Assembly (NCBI RefSeq): GCF_003122385.1 | Contig: NZ_CP029255.1 | Coordinates: forward strand, 3,720,001 to 3,784,000 | From: Flavobacterium crocinum | GTDB lineage: Bacteria > Bacteroidota > Bacteroidia > Flavobacteriales > Flavobacteriaceae | DNA length: 64,000 bases | Direction of reading: 5' to 3' | Shown here: positions 54,833-63,785 of the stretch, one piece after another | Layout: each line of letters begins with the position of its first letter | How positions within the stretch are numbered: the first letter of the stretch is position 1 | Notes under the pieces: generated by a model | The model's input: only the letters and a program-made list of their open reading frames with translations | Told to the model about the DNA's origin: nothing | The model's database searches: none | Program-made: the position numbers and the translations under genes

Positions 54833-57199
54833 TTACATTCGTTTTATCTTTTGGTAAATGGCAGGGTCATGTTTTTTTACTTTTATTTTCACGTATTTAG
54901 AGGCTGGCATATTACTTTCTTTCACGACATTATTTACAGATACCAATACATTTGTTTCAGGAAAATAAGTTACCGTATTCCGCTCTGGAATCTGATACGA
55001 AACGATAAGGAATAAAGGAGCAATTCGTTCGATTCCATCATTGTAATTGAATAAATCTACTTTGTCTCCCGCTTTGAATCCTGCTTTATCAATATCATTT
55101 TGATTCATAAAAATAACGCGTCGTTCATTTTTTATTCCTCTGTAGCGATCATCCATGCCGTAAATAGTAGTGTTAAACTGATCATGCGTGCGCGTTGTAG
55201 CCATCATGTATTCATCTGCTTCTAATTCGTTATCGGGAATTTCAGTTAAAGTAAATGCCGCACGATCAGCCGATTCTTTGGCTTTAAATTCGCCATGACG
55301 AGGAGCATTTGGCAGATAAAAACCACCTTTTTCCCTAACTCTGACATTGTAATTTTCAAAACCCGGAATACAGTTTTCGATTGCGTCTCTCACGGCATCA
55401 TAACTGCCATGATACAGCAGCCAATTAACAACAGATTTTTCACCAAGCGTTGCCATGGCCATACGGCAGACAATTTGAGTTTCATTTAGGAATTGGTCTG
55501 ATATGGGTTGAAGTACGCCTTTTGAAGACTGCACAACACCCATAGAATTTTCGGTACTGATAATCTGTATTTCGTTATTTACGATATCCATATCACTTCG
55601 GGAAAGCGTTGGCAGTATCAGAGATTCTTTTCCGTGTATTAAATGACCTCTGTTGAGTTTCGTAGATACACAAACCAAAAGTTTCAGTTTTCTAAGTGCT
55701 TCAGCAGTATAAGTAGTATCTGGCGCAGCCGATAGAAAATTTCCTCCCATGCAGAACATCACTTTTACTTTCTCTTCATGAATTGCTTTTATAGTTCCAA
55801 CGACATCATAACCGTGATTTCTTGGTGGATTAAATCCAAAATAAGCTTGCAGACGGTCTAATTGTTCGTTTGTAGGTTTCTCATCAATAAGCATCGTTCG
55901 GTTTCCCTGCACATTACTGTGTCCGCGAACCGGACAGACACCGGCGCCGGGTTTTCCAATACTGCCTTTAATCAATAGAATATTGACAATTTCTCTAATC
56001 ATGTCAACGCCATTTGGCTGTTGTGTAAGTCCCATTCCCCAGCAAATGATAATTCTTTTTTTGAAAGCAATCATTTCTGCAGCTTCAATAATTAATTCTT
56101 TAGAAACTCCGGAAAGAAAGGCAAGATGATCTAAATCTAAATTTTCAAATTGTTTCTGGAAATTTTCAAAACCAGTTGTTTTGTCTCTGATGAATTCATG
56201 GTCAAAAACTTCCCCCGGATTTTTCTTTTCCAATTCAATTAACAAAAGTTCAATAGCTTTCAGCAAAGCCATATCGCCGTTGATTTTTATGGGAAGAAAA
56301 AGATCGGTTAGTTTTCCGCCAGAACCAATTATTCCTTTTATGGCCTGCGGATTATGAAATCCCATTAAACCAGCTTCAGGCAGCGGATTGACAGCAATGA
56401 TTTTTGCGCCGTTTTTTTTGCCTTTTTCTAAAGCGCTCAGCATTCGGGGTGCATTAGTTCCTGGATTCTGTCCGATTATTATAATAAGATCAGTATCGTA
56501 AAAATCTTCTAAAGTAACTGTTCCTTTTCCAATTCCGATTGTAGTTTTCAAAGCAGTTCCGGAAGTTTCGTGGCACATATTAGAGCAATCCGGCATATTA
56601 TTGGTTCCAAATTCTTTTGCAAAAAGCTGATAAAGAAACGAAGCTTCATTACTGGTTCTTCCCGAAGTATAAAAAGCAGCTTCATTTGGAGATTCTAGTG
56701 CATTTAAATGAGAAGCAATTTTTCCAAAAGCATCCTCCCAGGTGATAGGCTGATAATGCGTTCCGCCAACGGGCAAATACACAGGTTCCGTCAATCTTCC
56801 CATTTTTCCAATCTGATAATCATCTAACTGAGAAAGACTGTAAACAGAATTTTCTTTGAAGAAAGCAGCAGTAACTTTTTTGGTTGTAGCTTCTTCAGCT
56901 AAAGCTTTTGCTCCGTTTTCGCAATATTCACCCAAAGGAGATCGATCGTCATCAGGATCTGGCCACGCACAGCTCGAGCAGTCAAAACCGCCCATTTGAT
57001 TCATTTTAAACAAAGCTTTTCCGCCTCTAAGAACTGTTTTGTCTTCAATAAGATCACTTACCGCAGCCATCACCGCAGGAACACCGGCTGCCCATTTTTC
57101 AACTTTAGTTAATTTAAGTTTAGAAAGCTGGTATGGATTTTCCGCTTCAGGTAATTTATGGGTTAAATCATCTGTATTTTGTTGCTGATCGTTCTTCAT
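54833..57199 (-). CDS. FdhF/YdeP-type molybdopterin oxidoreductase
   Basis: 788 residues, DMSO-reductase family. N-terminal cysteines C74, C77 (GGFDCSSCAWPDPDDD) and C93 stand where the iron-sulfur cluster is bound. The molybdenum ligand is probably C209 in SNMCHETSGTAL, equivalent to the selenocysteine-His of FdhF. Further motifs are IIIGQNPGTNAPRMLSALEK, GKPGAGVCPVRGHSNVQG and the C-terminal TRTHDQFNTTIYG domain. No signal peptide, so cytoplasmic. YdeP relatives confer acid resistance; formate oxidation is inferred from similarity and from FdhD next door. It starts 18 bp after fdhD and is the last gene of the train. Confidence 0.85.
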   Translation of the reverse strand: MKNDQQQNTDDLTHKLPEAENPYQLSKLKLTKVEKWAAGVPAVMAAVSDLIEDKTVLRGGKALFKMNQMGGFDCSSCAWPDPDDDRSPLGEYCENGAKALAEEATTKKVTAAFFKENSVYSLSQLDDYQIGKMGRLTEPVYLPVGGTHYQPITWEDAFGKIASHLNALESPNEAAFYTSGRTSNEASFLYQLFAKEFGTNNMPDCSNMCHETSGTALKTTIGIGKGTVTLEDFYDTDLIIIIGQNPGTNAPRMLSALEKGKKNGAKIIAVNPLPEAGLMGFHNPQAIKGIIGSGGKLTDLFLPIKINGDMALLKAIELLLIELEKKNPGEVFDHEFIRDKTTGFENFQKQFENLDLDHLAFLSGVSKELIIEAAEMIAFKKRIIICWGMGLTQQPNGVDMIREIVNILLIKGSIGKPGAGVCPVRGHSNVQGNRTMLIDEKPTNEQLDRLQAYFGFNPPRNHGYDVVGTIKAIHEEKVKVMFCMGGNFLSAAPDTTYTAEALRKLKLLVCVSTKLNRGHLIHGKESLILPTLSRSDMDIVNNEIQIISTENSMGVVQSSKGVLQPISDQFLNETQIVCRMAMATLGEKSVVNWLLYHGSYDAVRDAIENCIPGFENYNVRVREKGGFYLPNAPRHGEFKAKESADRAAFTLTEIPDNELEADEYMMATTRTHDQFNTTIYGMDDRYRGIKNERRVIFMNQNDIDKAGFKAGDKVDLFNYNDGIERIAPLFLIVSYQIPERNTVTYFPETNVLVSVNNVVKESNMPASKYVKIKVKKHDPAIYQKIKRM

Positions 57200-57217
57200 T
57201 ACATTTTGGTTTAATGG

Positions 57218-58090
57218 CTATTGTGTTACGATTACGGTTTGATTCGATGAATTGTATATGTTCAATCTGTTATCTTTTAGAAATCCTAAAAGAGTGATAT
57301 TGAATTCTGCTGCAAGTTCGACTGCCAAACTCGACGGAGCGCCAATAGAAGCAATGATAGAAATTCCGGCCATTGCTGCTTTTTGGATTAATTCAAAACT
57401 TGCCCTTCCGCTTAGAAGCAAAATATGTTCGTTTAAAGGCAGTGATTGGTTTATTAATGATCTTCCAATTAATTTGTCTAATGCATTGTGTCTTCCAACA
57501 TCTTCAGTTAAAAGAATCAAATCGCCTTGACTATTAAAAAGTCCCGAAGCATGCAAACCTCCAGTGGATTCAAAATCACTTTGTGCGATTCTTAATTTTT
57601 CAGGAAGTTTATAAAAAACGGATGCATCAATAGCAATTTTTGGTCTCACTAAGTTGCTAAAAGGACTTACCGTTTTTATAGACTGAATCGAACTTTTTCC
57701 GCATACGCCGCAACTTGAAGTGGTATAGAAATTTCGATCCGTCTGCATTAAATTTGGACTGAAACTCTCCTTAAGATCAACCTGTACAATGTTTTGCTTT
57801 TGAGAAACACAATTCGTTTTTAAAGGATAAGCATCCTGAACATCTTCAAAAGAAGTAATAATTCCTTCTGTAAACAGAAAACCTATTGCCAGATCAATAT
57901 CATTGCCCGGAGTTCGCATCGTAACCGAAATATTTTTTTGAATTCTCTCTGAATCAGAACCATAAGAAAGCCTGATTTCCAAAGGTTCCTCAACGGAAAG
58001 TGTGTCTAAAAACGATGAAATCTCGTTGCCGTCTATTCTTTGGACGTTTACGTGTTTGATGGAAACTAATTCCGAATAATTTATTTCCAT
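57218..58090 (-). CDS. fdhD: Formate dehydrogenase accessory sulfurtransferase FdhD
   Basis: 290 residues. Carries sulfur from IscS to the molybdenum cofactor, needed for formate-dehydrogenase-type enzymes. The catalytic loop SSCGVCGKSS has C127 and C130. Other conserved segments are MRTPGNDIDLAIGFLFTEGI, GGLHASGLFNSQGDLILLTE, DVGRHNALDKLIG and LLSGRASFELIQKAAMAGI. It lies directly before the molybdoenzyme it presumably serves. An intervening 92 bp separates it from the DsbA-like gene, so it may also have an internal promoter. Confidence 0.93.
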   Translation of the reverse strand: MEINYSELVSIKHVNVQRIDGNEISSFLDTLSVEEPLEIRLSYGSDSERIQKNISVTMRTPGNDIDLAIGFLFTEGIITSFEDVQDAYPLKTNCVSQKQNIVQVDLKESFSPNLMQTDRNFYTTSSCGVCGKSSIQSIKTVSPFSNLVRPKIAIDASVFYKLPEKLRIAQSDFESTGGLHASGLFNSQGDLILLTEDVGRHNALDKLIGRSLINQSLPLNEHILLLSGRASFELIQKAAMAGISIIASIGAPSSLAVELAAEFNITLLGFLKDNRLNIYNSSNQTVIVTQ

Positions 58091-58182
58091 ATTCTGATAA
58101 TTAAGGTTCTTACGTAAATTTAATTAAAAATTGGTTCAAAATATAGATTTACTCCGTTAAATAGATACTTATCAGTACTCCT

Positions 58183-58698
58183 TTATTTCACAATTTCACT
58201 TATAAGCAGTAACAGATCATCTGCGCCAGCATTAAATTTCCTTCCGTTAACAAAAAAGGAGGGAGTACCATTGACACCGCTCATGACGCCACTTTCAAAA
58301 TCAGAATCTACTTTTGCAGCCAGTTCCGGTTTTTTAATATCAGCATTAAATTGATAAGGATCTAGTCCCAATTTATCGGCTAATTCTAATAAAAGGGGTT
58401 CGCTTAAAACTCTCTGATTTTCGTAGATGGAATCGTGCATTTCCCAAAACTTTCCCTGCAATGCGGCCGCTTCTGCGACAATTGCCGCAGGACGGGCGTA
58501 TTGGTGCATTTCTGATAATGGAAAATTTCTAAAAACAAATTCTATCCGTTTGCCGTATTTCTTCATCATTTCTTTAAGAACGGGATAAGCTGCCCCGCAA
58601 TAAGGGCATTGATAATCTCCGTATTCTACGATTACTATTTTAGCATCTTTTTTTCCTTGTATATGATCAGTTTTACTGACCTCTGGTTGTAGTGACAT
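58183..58698 (-). CDS. DsbA-family thioredoxin-fold protein
   Basis: 171 residues. The redox motif CPYC (C31, C34) sits in EYGDYQCPYCGAAYPVL; the insert helix domain follows, and the cis-proline is in GVNGTPSFFVNGRKF. There is no signal peptide, so unlike true DsbA it should be cytoplasmic, possibly a DSBA oxidoreductase or a NhaA-like thioredoxin domain. It lies 12 bp after the peroxiredoxin gene, which it may reduce. Confidence 0.85.
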   Translation of the reverse strand: MSLQPEVSKTDHIQGKKDAKIVIVEYGDYQCPYCGAAYPVLKEMMKKYGKRIEFVFRNFPLSEMHQYARPAAIVAEAAALQGKFWEMHDSIYENQRVLSEPLLLELADKLGLDPYQFNADIKKPELAAKVDSDFESGVMSGVNGTPSFFVNGRKFNAGADDLLLLISEIVK

Positions 58699-58710
58699 AA
58701 TTAGTTGGTT

Positions 58711-59163
58711 TTAAATTTTTTCTAAAGCTTCCAGAATTCCATCAGCTCCGGGATTTACCGCCATTGGTGAGAGATAACTCCATTGTATAATTCCTTCTTT
58801 ATCAATTACAAATAGAGCACGATTGCATTCGCCTTCGGTCTCATTGTAGACACCGTATTTTTTTGATATTTCTCCTTTCGGTTCAAAATCTGCCAATAAA
58901 GGGAAATGCAGATTTCTGGATTGAGAAAAAGCCATGTGACACCATTTGCTATCTACAGAAATACCGAAAATTGCGGCATTGTATTTCTTGAAAAATTTCA
59001 GCATTTCATTGTAAAGTGCCATTTGATCGCTGCAAACCGGACTCCAATCGGCTGGATAAAAAGCCAGAATCACATTTTGTCCTTTAAATTCTGATAAAGT
59101 GATTTTTTGGTCGGGTGTTGCAAATAGTGTAAAATCCGGGGCAATGTCATTTTTCTTCAGCAT
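58711..59163 (-). CDS. Peroxiredoxin (AhpC/TSA, AhpE-like)
   Basis: 150 residues; reduces hydrogen peroxide and organic hydroperoxides. The peroxidatic site is FYPADWSPVCSDQM (C44); other cysteines at C75 and C113 could be resolving. A compact 1-Cys/atypical form. Its start overlaps the end of the DUF1275 gene by 17 bp, so translation is coupled, and the thioredoxin-fold gene follows immediately. Confidence 0.88.
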   Translation of the reverse strand: MLKKNDIAPDFTLFATPDQKITLSEFKGQNVILAFYPADWSPVCSDQMALYNEMLKFFKKYNAAIFGISVDSKWCHMAFSQSRNLHFPLLADFEPKGEISKKYGVYNETEGECNRALFVIDKEGIIQWSYLSPMAVNPGADGILEALEKI

Positions 59164-59866
59164 AAGATTTATTTTTAAGGTTAAAGTCAGTTATAAGCAA
59201 TAGCAATGCACAAATATTTAATAATGCAGCGGGCAGAATTAGTGTCCAGTTTTTTAATAATGGAAGCATAAGCGGAACAACTGATGCTCCGAGTAAAAAG
59301 CCAATCCATAATAACAAAAGCCGAAGAGCATTCAGTTTATAAAACTTCCGACTGTTTTTATTGCGGGACAGACTTAGCATTGCTGTATTTCTAGCCAGAC
59401 TATTTAGAGTTCCTGTTACGAAATCGGTATTTATTTTTTGGTCTCCGACTGTTGTTACAATGGTATTCATAACGCCAGTTGAAAATAGAATTATAGGAAT
59501 CGACAATCCGTTATTTATAGTATAATAATTGGATGCCATTGTATAGACAATCAGAATACCGGAAACAATATAAAATGGCAGTGTCTGAATTTTAGATTCT
59601 CGCCATAACGAAATACAGGTTCCCGCGTATATTCCGAAGACAAAACAGCCAATAACACTTAAAGATGAAATAAGTATGTTTAGTTTACCACTTGATAAAG
59701 CGATTCCCAGTTGCGTACTGTTTCCGCTGATAAAAGAAACATATACTTTCCATTTAAGAAAACCTGTAGCATCAAGATAACCAGCAATAAATGCCAAAAA
59801 AATGGCTAGTTTTTCCTGTGATCTGGTTTGTTCAGACGAATCAATGAACTGTGTTTCGGCAGCCAC
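59147..59866 (-). CDS. DUF1275 (YoaK-like) membrane protein, second copy
   Basis: 239 residues and about six transmembrane helices. The family features are AGYLDATGFLKWKVYVSFIS, GNSTQLGIALSSG and the middle GVMNTIVTTVGDQKINTDFV then TGTLNSLARN. It is only distantly similar to the copy at 46809. It lies between the bicupin and peroxiredoxin genes, overlapping the latter. Function unknown. Confidence 0.75.
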   Translation of the reverse strand: MAAETQFIDSSEQTRSQEKLAIFLAFIAGYLDATGFLKWKVYVSFISGNSTQLGIALSSGKLNILISSLSVIGCFVFGIYAGTCISLWRESKIQTLPFYIVSGILIVYTMASNYYTINNGLSIPIILFSTGVMNTIVTTVGDQKINTDFVTGTLNSLARNTAMLSLSRNKNSRKFYKLNALRLLLLWIGFLLGASVVPLMLPLLKNWTLILPAALLNICALLLLITDFNLKNKSYAEEK

Positions 59867-59877
59867 AATGCTTACTT

Positions 59878-60918
59878 TTAAGGTTGAATGAATAATTTAC
59901 TTTTAGGAAATTTTTCGATTTCACCTTTCGCCAAACCAAAATTCGTTACCACCACATCCTTTGGATTTCCTGAAAGCCATTCGCTCAAATCAATAGATTG
60001 ATAAACACCACTGTTAAATCCGATTAAAATTTTGCAAACGGTATCTCCTGTGTTTTTGATATAATGTCCGGCGCCCATTGGCACATAACCAACGTCTCCT
60101 GCGTTGAATTGTTCCGTTACCACTGTACTTTCTGCTAAAAACACAGACATTTCGGCCTGACCGGAAATATAATACTGCCATTCATCAGCGTTTGGATGCC
60201 AGTGCATTTCTCTCAAAGCACCAGGTTGTAGTTCTATAATTGATCCTGCCATTGTTGTACTGATAGGAAATTCTTTGCTCGTTACCAATCTTTGCAAACC
60301 ACCACCCGGAATTATTCTCGGTTGTTGAGAATGCAATGGATAACGGTGTAAATTGGTTAATTCGACATCAGATTCTTCAGGTCTGGAAGCGGCTGTAAAG
60401 GATAGTTCATCCGGAACAATTCCGGCAGCAAAATAAGCTTCTTTTTGAGGTAATGCAGCGACTTCTTCAACTGAGATTCCTAAGTTTTGAGCAACAATTT
60501 CCGGTGGCATACAGGATACAAAATCGGTTACGCTAAAGGTATGATCTTCAGAAAAATTACCATTATCGAATATTAAAATAAAATGACATTCTTCTGTTCC
60601 TGTTGCTTGTATAGAATGTCCGTATCCTTTTGGGAAATACCAAACATCTCCCGGTTCGAAATTATCAGTATAACTTTTGCCATTTGGATGAATAATAGTC
60701 GTACGCACAGTTCCTGAAATAACATAAGCCCATTCGGCTGCATTTGCATGCCAGTGCAATTCGCGCATACTTCCGGGTTGTAATCGCATTGAAACTCCTG
60801 CAATGCCAATTGAAGCAGGAAAATCTTTTACAGAAGCTCCTCTTGTTGTGCCGCCATCATTGGTGCGTGGTTCTTTTTTTTCCAGTTCGTATTTGAAACT
60901 TAATAATTCGGTAGTCAT
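59878..60918 (-). CDS. Bicupin, oxalate-decarboxylase family
   Basis: 346 residues, two cupin domains. Manganese sites: first H55, H57, E62, H101 (ELHWHANAAEWAYVISG; GYGHSI), second H239, H241, E246, H285 (EMHWHPNADEWQYYISG; GAGHYI). The lid that sets decarboxylase versus oxidase activity reads SEDHT (123-127); the catalytic glutamate at its second position is kept. The product from oxalate would be formate and CO2, and the same gene train ends with FdhD and a formate-dehydrogenase-like enzyme. There is no signal peptide. First gene of the train, behind a promoter with an AraC-type operator. Confidence 0.8.
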   Translation of the reverse strand: MTTELLSFKYELEKKEPRTNDGGTTRGASVKDFPASIGIAGVSMRLQPGSMRELHWHANAAEWAYVISGTVRTTIIHPNGKSYTDNFEPGDVWYFPKGYGHSIQATGTEECHFILIFDNGNFSEDHTFSVTDFVSCMPPEIVAQNLGISVEEVAALPQKEAYFAAGIVPDELSFTAASRPEESDVELTNLHRYPLHSQQPRIIPGGGLQRLVTSKEFPISTTMAGSIIELQPGALREMHWHPNADEWQYYISGQAEMSVFLAESTVVTEQFNAGDVGYVPMGAGHYIKNTGDTVCKILIGFNSGVYQSIDLSEWLSGNPKDVVVTNFGLAKGEIEKFPKSKLFIQP

Positions 60919-60964
60919 AATAATAGCTTTTGATGATTAATTATATTGGTTTGTAATTCTATTG

Positions 60965-61029
60965 TAAAGCTATTAAAGATATACGCGGACTATAGTTTGA
61001 ATTCGTTGGATGGGCAAAATGAGTCGTTG
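60965..61029 (-). promoter_or_regulatory. AraC-type operator and promoter of the bicupin operon
   Basis: Two TCGTTG hexamers (61003 and 61024, 21 bp apart) enclose GATGGGCAAAAT; 28 bp away is the reversed -7 element TAGCTTTA (60965-60972). The same layout occurs at 63786-63850. Confidence 0.65.
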
Positions 61030-61090
61030 AAACTTTAGGAAATTATTTGGCTTATTAAACTATAATGAGTTTATTTTTTAAGGATTTAAA

Positions 61091-61125
61091 ATCAAAAATC
61101 ACTGCAATAAACAGTGATTTTTGAT
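61091..61125. terminator. Terminator after the ABM monooxygenase gene
   Basis: ATCAAAAATCACTG/CAGTGATTTTTGAT, a perfect 14-bp stem with a 7-nt loop, begins 23 bp past the stop. It separates the two minus-strand gene trains. Confidence 0.85.
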
Positions 61126-61147
61126 TTTATATAATGGATAGACTTTA

Positions 61148-61699
61148 TTATTTATAAAGCCATTTTTTGATCAGTTTGGTATAATTTGGCATTACGACAA
61201 ATACCATTAAAAAAACGATGATTCCCGAAATTATTAATCCATCAAAGTAATGATTTTGAGGGATTTTCAAAAAGCTTAGAAAGGGGAGTGCCAACAATGG
61301 AATTAAAAGTGACAATGGATAAATGGCTGACCAGGTAACAAGGAATTGTTTCCAGCGGACAGGTACTTTAGTCCCTTCATTTTCGGCATTAAAAAGAAAA
61401 TCCAACCCCGATTTTATTTGGTAATTGTCATTTTTTCTAAATAAAGGATTTGCTTTTTGAATGAGTATTTTTCGATCTTCGGATTCCATCCATAATTTTA
61501 GGTTTTCAATAGTATCAAATCGGATAATGACTGTATAAACAAACGTTAAATGCGGAATTGGTCGCACCATCTGCAAGTCAATAAAACCATTTGAATGTTT
61601 CGTAATAGGAACAATTTTATCCAGCCATTTTTCATATTCCTGTTCTTTCCCATCCAGAATGTGGTGCGTAATAACAACAGATGCGCCTTGATTTTCCAT
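61148..61699 (-). CDS. ABM-domain protein with two membrane helices
   Basis: 183 residues. Residues 1-100 are an antibiotic-biosynthesis-monooxygenase (dimeric alpha/beta-barrel) domain: VVITHHILDGKEQEYEKWLD, HSNGFIDLQMVRP, FDTIENLKLWMESEDRK. Two transmembrane helices follow (about 120-145 and 155-175; SAIYPLSLLIPLLALPF and IISGIIVFLMVFVVM). This fusion is frequent in proteobacteria and Bacteroidetes. Enzymatic role unknown; heme- or quinone-linked chemistry is typical of ABM proteins. It is the last gene of its train, 36 bp after the oxidoreductase. Confidence 0.8.
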   Translation of the reverse strand: MENQGASVVITHHILDGKEQEYEKWLDKIVPITKHSNGFIDLQMVRPIPHLTFVYTVIIRFDTIENLKLWMESEDRKILIQKANPLFRKNDNYQIKSGLDFLFNAENEGTKVPVRWKQFLVTWSAIYPLSLLIPLLALPFLSFLKIPQNHYFDGLIISGIIVFLMVFVVMPNYTKLIKKWLYK

Positions 61700-61735
61700 A
61701 GTACTGTTTTTTAGGTTGCGTTTTCTTTTCAGTAA

Positions 61736-62704
61736 TTATTGAACTAATATAATCTTACCTGTATGGCTGCCGTCTTCTAATAGTCGATGTGCATCAGGAG
61801 CTTCTGTGAAAGGAAAAGTTTTATAAATTATTGGTTTAAACTGTTTCGATTCGATCAATGGCCAGACGTTTTTTTGTACTTCTTTAGCTAATTGTCTTTT
61901 AAAATCATACTCTCTGCTTCTTAATGTACTTCCGGTAATAATTAAACGCTTTAGCATCACTTTCCAAATATCGAGATCTACGTGACTGCCACTTACGGCA
62001 TTAATATGCACTAATCTGCCTTCGGGTTTTAGGATGTTTACATTTTTACTAAGGTAATTGCCGCCAATCATATCTAAAATAACATCAACACCTTCTTCCT
62101 GCAAAACGGTTTCGAAATCCTGAGTTTTGTAATTGATATAAGAATCAGCACCAAGATCAAGGCACTTTTGACCTTTTTCATCAGATCCGACCGTCACAAT
62201 TACACGCAGTCCTAAAGCATGAGCGATTTGGATTCCTGTAATACCAATTCCGCTGTTACCGCCATGAATCAAAAGAGTTTCTCCAGATTTAAGAGCTCCT
62301 CTTTGGAAAACATTTGACCATACTGTAAAAACCGTTTCGGGCAGACTTGCCGCTTCTGCAAAAGTTAATCCTGATGGAATTGGAAGACATTGACCTTCGC
62401 GCACGCTGACATATTCTGCATAACCGCCGCCAGCAAGAATAGCACAGACTTTATCACCAACTTTAAAATCGGTAACATCTGGACCGCATTCGACTATAAT
62501 TCCAGATACTTCTAAACCGGGAATTTCAGATGAAACTCCGGTTGGCGCAGGATAATTGCCTTCACGCTGGAAAATATCAGAACGGTTTAACCCTGCTGCT
62601 TTTACTTCTATTAATACTTTGTCTCCGCTTACTTCCGGAGTCGGATATTCTTGTAATTTTAATACATCTGGACCTCCAGATTGCGTTATGACTATTGCTT
62701 TCAT
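61736..62704 (-). CDS. NAD(P)H:quinone oxidoreductase-like MDR protein (PIG3 type)
   Basis: 322 residues, zinc-free medium-chain dehydrogenase. Motifs: AAGLNRSDIFQREGNYPAP, IPGLEVSGIIVECG, LIHGGNSGIGITGIQIAHAL for NADPH binding, and GADSYINYKTQDFETVLQEE. The pattern matches PIG3/quinone oxidoreductases that reduce quinones in one-electron steps. It lies 11 bp after the lipocalin-like gene, in the operon that ends with the ABM protein, and may handle quinones or other electrophiles. Confidence 0.88.
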   Translation of the reverse strand: MKAIVITQSGGPDVLKLQEYPTPEVSGDKVLIEVKAAGLNRSDIFQREGNYPAPTGVSSEIPGLEVSGIIVECGPDVTDFKVGDKVCAILAGGGYAEYVSVREGQCLPIPSGLTFAEAASLPETVFTVWSNVFQRGALKSGETLLIHGGNSGIGITGIQIAHALGLRVIVTVGSDEKGQKCLDLGADSYINYKTQDFETVLQEEGVDVILDMIGGNYLSKNVNILKPEGRLVHINAVSGSHVDLDIWKVMLKRLIITGSTLRSREYDFKRQLAKEVQKNVWPLIESKQFKPIIYKTFPFTEAPDAHRLLEDGSHTGKIILVQ

Positions 62705-62715
62705 TTGGTTTTTGA

Positions 62716-63147
62716 TTAATGGTTTTTATTTGGTTGTCCTATTCTTTTCCAGGTAAGTTTATGAATTACCAAATGCGAATTACTCATAAATGGTTTCTCG
62801 GTTTCCAGATGCAGTAATCCATCTTTAAAAAGAACTTTCCTGTTTTGTGTCTGATCTCTCCAATTTTCAAAAAGCGAAACATACATGGTATGACTGACTA
62901 TCTGTTTTTCGTCATCAGTCTTGAAAGGACCGGAGTAGGCCAGATAAGGTTTATTATTTTTTGTATCAGAATGTTCAAAATCAGTATTCATTATTTGTGC
63001 CGACATATAGCCGTCACGATTATAAATGATAATGCCTTTTGGTTTGGTTCCCATTGGATTTGTAATCTCTCCACCCTCTAAAGGTACTTCAATCAGTTCA
63101 ACTAAAGTCCAAGATCCGACTAGTATTTCAAACAAGTTTTTTTTCAT
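62716..63147 (-). CDS. Lipocalin-like domain protein
   Basis: 143 residues. The domain starts at LVGSWTLVELIEVPLEGGE and includes KGIIIYNRDGYMSAQIMNTD, the pattern of small lipocalin-like proteins of unknown ligand. I set the start at the ATG 63147 (MKKNLFEIL), because the frame upstream to 63174 runs into a hairpin (63165-63184) that terminates the preceding gene. It is cytoplasmic. Found widely with NADPH:quinone reductases in Bacteroidetes. Transcription probably depends on read-through of that hairpin or on a hidden promoter. Confidence 0.75.
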   Translation of the reverse strand: MKKNLFEILVGSWTLVELIEVPLEGGEITNPMGTKPKGIIIYNRDGYMSAQIMNTDFEHSDTKNNKPYLAYSGPFKTDDEKQIVSHTMYVSLFENWRDQTQNRKVLFKDGLLHLETEKPFMSNSHLVIHKLTWKRIGQPNKNH

Positions 63148-63164
63148 AATACTCAAAATAAAAG

Positions 63165-63184
63165 GAGCGCACATTGGTGCGCTC
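63165..63184 (-). terminator. GC-rich hairpin between the SRPBCC-like and lipocalin genes
   Basis: GAGCGCAC/GTGCGCTC with a 4-nt loop; on the minus strand followed by CTTTTATTTT. It is a terminator or attenuator, 14 bp after the SRPBCC-like gene stop. Confidence 0.7.
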
Positions 63185-63197
63185 GATTTCTATGCTA

Positions 63198-63755
63198 TTA
63201 AAATGGCTGATTGTATTTTCCAGTTAATGCTTTGTTCTCGATACTTTTAGCAAAATTTGGAGTTTCTTCGTGGTTGTGTGCGTCAGAAGCAGCTTGTCTT
63301 GAAGCTGCCGCGCCTGCTAAATCAACACCATGTTCTTTTAGATATTCAAACATTTCCGGAGTGGCAGTTGCGTGAATTTCATTAGTATAAAGACAGGTAT
63401 TATCATCGATTTTAGTTGCTTTAAGTTCCCATAAAACCTGAACTTTAGTACGTCCGTTTTTAGTGATTGAATCTGAGACAGACAACATACGGCAATAATC
63501 CGGACGGTGGACGGTTGCCACATAGTGCTGTACCATTAAAGCGTCGCCAATTGTTTCTACATTAATTGACATCGGCTCGCCTTCATAAGTGCTCGTAATT
63601 CCCGCGCCGATATGCTGTGTAGAACAACGTTGGTATTCTGCATCCGGAAGGTTTAAAAGCCAGTCCGCGATATTTACTTTTTCTATTGGAGCATTAATGA
63701 TAGCTGTAACTGCTGAATGTGATAATGCGTTTTCTTTGGTTTGGATGATTTCCAT
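63198..63755 (-). CDS. SRPBCC-like protein (tentative)
   Basis: 185 residues, no signal peptide. It begins HSAVTAIINAPIEKVNIADW, and the middle strands (STYEGEPMSINVETIGDALM, VQVLWELKATKIDDNTCLYTNEIHATATP) suggest a START/SRPBCC ligand-binding fold. The tail is charged (DAHNHEETPNFAKSIENKAL). I do not recognise a characterised homologue. It is the first gene of its train, directly under the second AraC-type operator, and is followed by a hairpin. Confidence 0.5.
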   Translation of the reverse strand: MEIIQTKENALSHSAVTAIINAPIEKVNIADWLLNLPDAEYQRCSTQHIGAGITSTYEGEPMSINVETIGDALMVQHYVATVHRPDYCRMLSVSDSITKNGRTKVQVLWELKATKIDDNTCLYTNEIHATATPEMFEYLKEHGVDLAGAAASRQAASDAHNHEETPNFAKSIENKALTGKYNQPF

Positions 63756-63785
63756 GATTTTTTGGTTTTAAATGTTTAACTGAAG

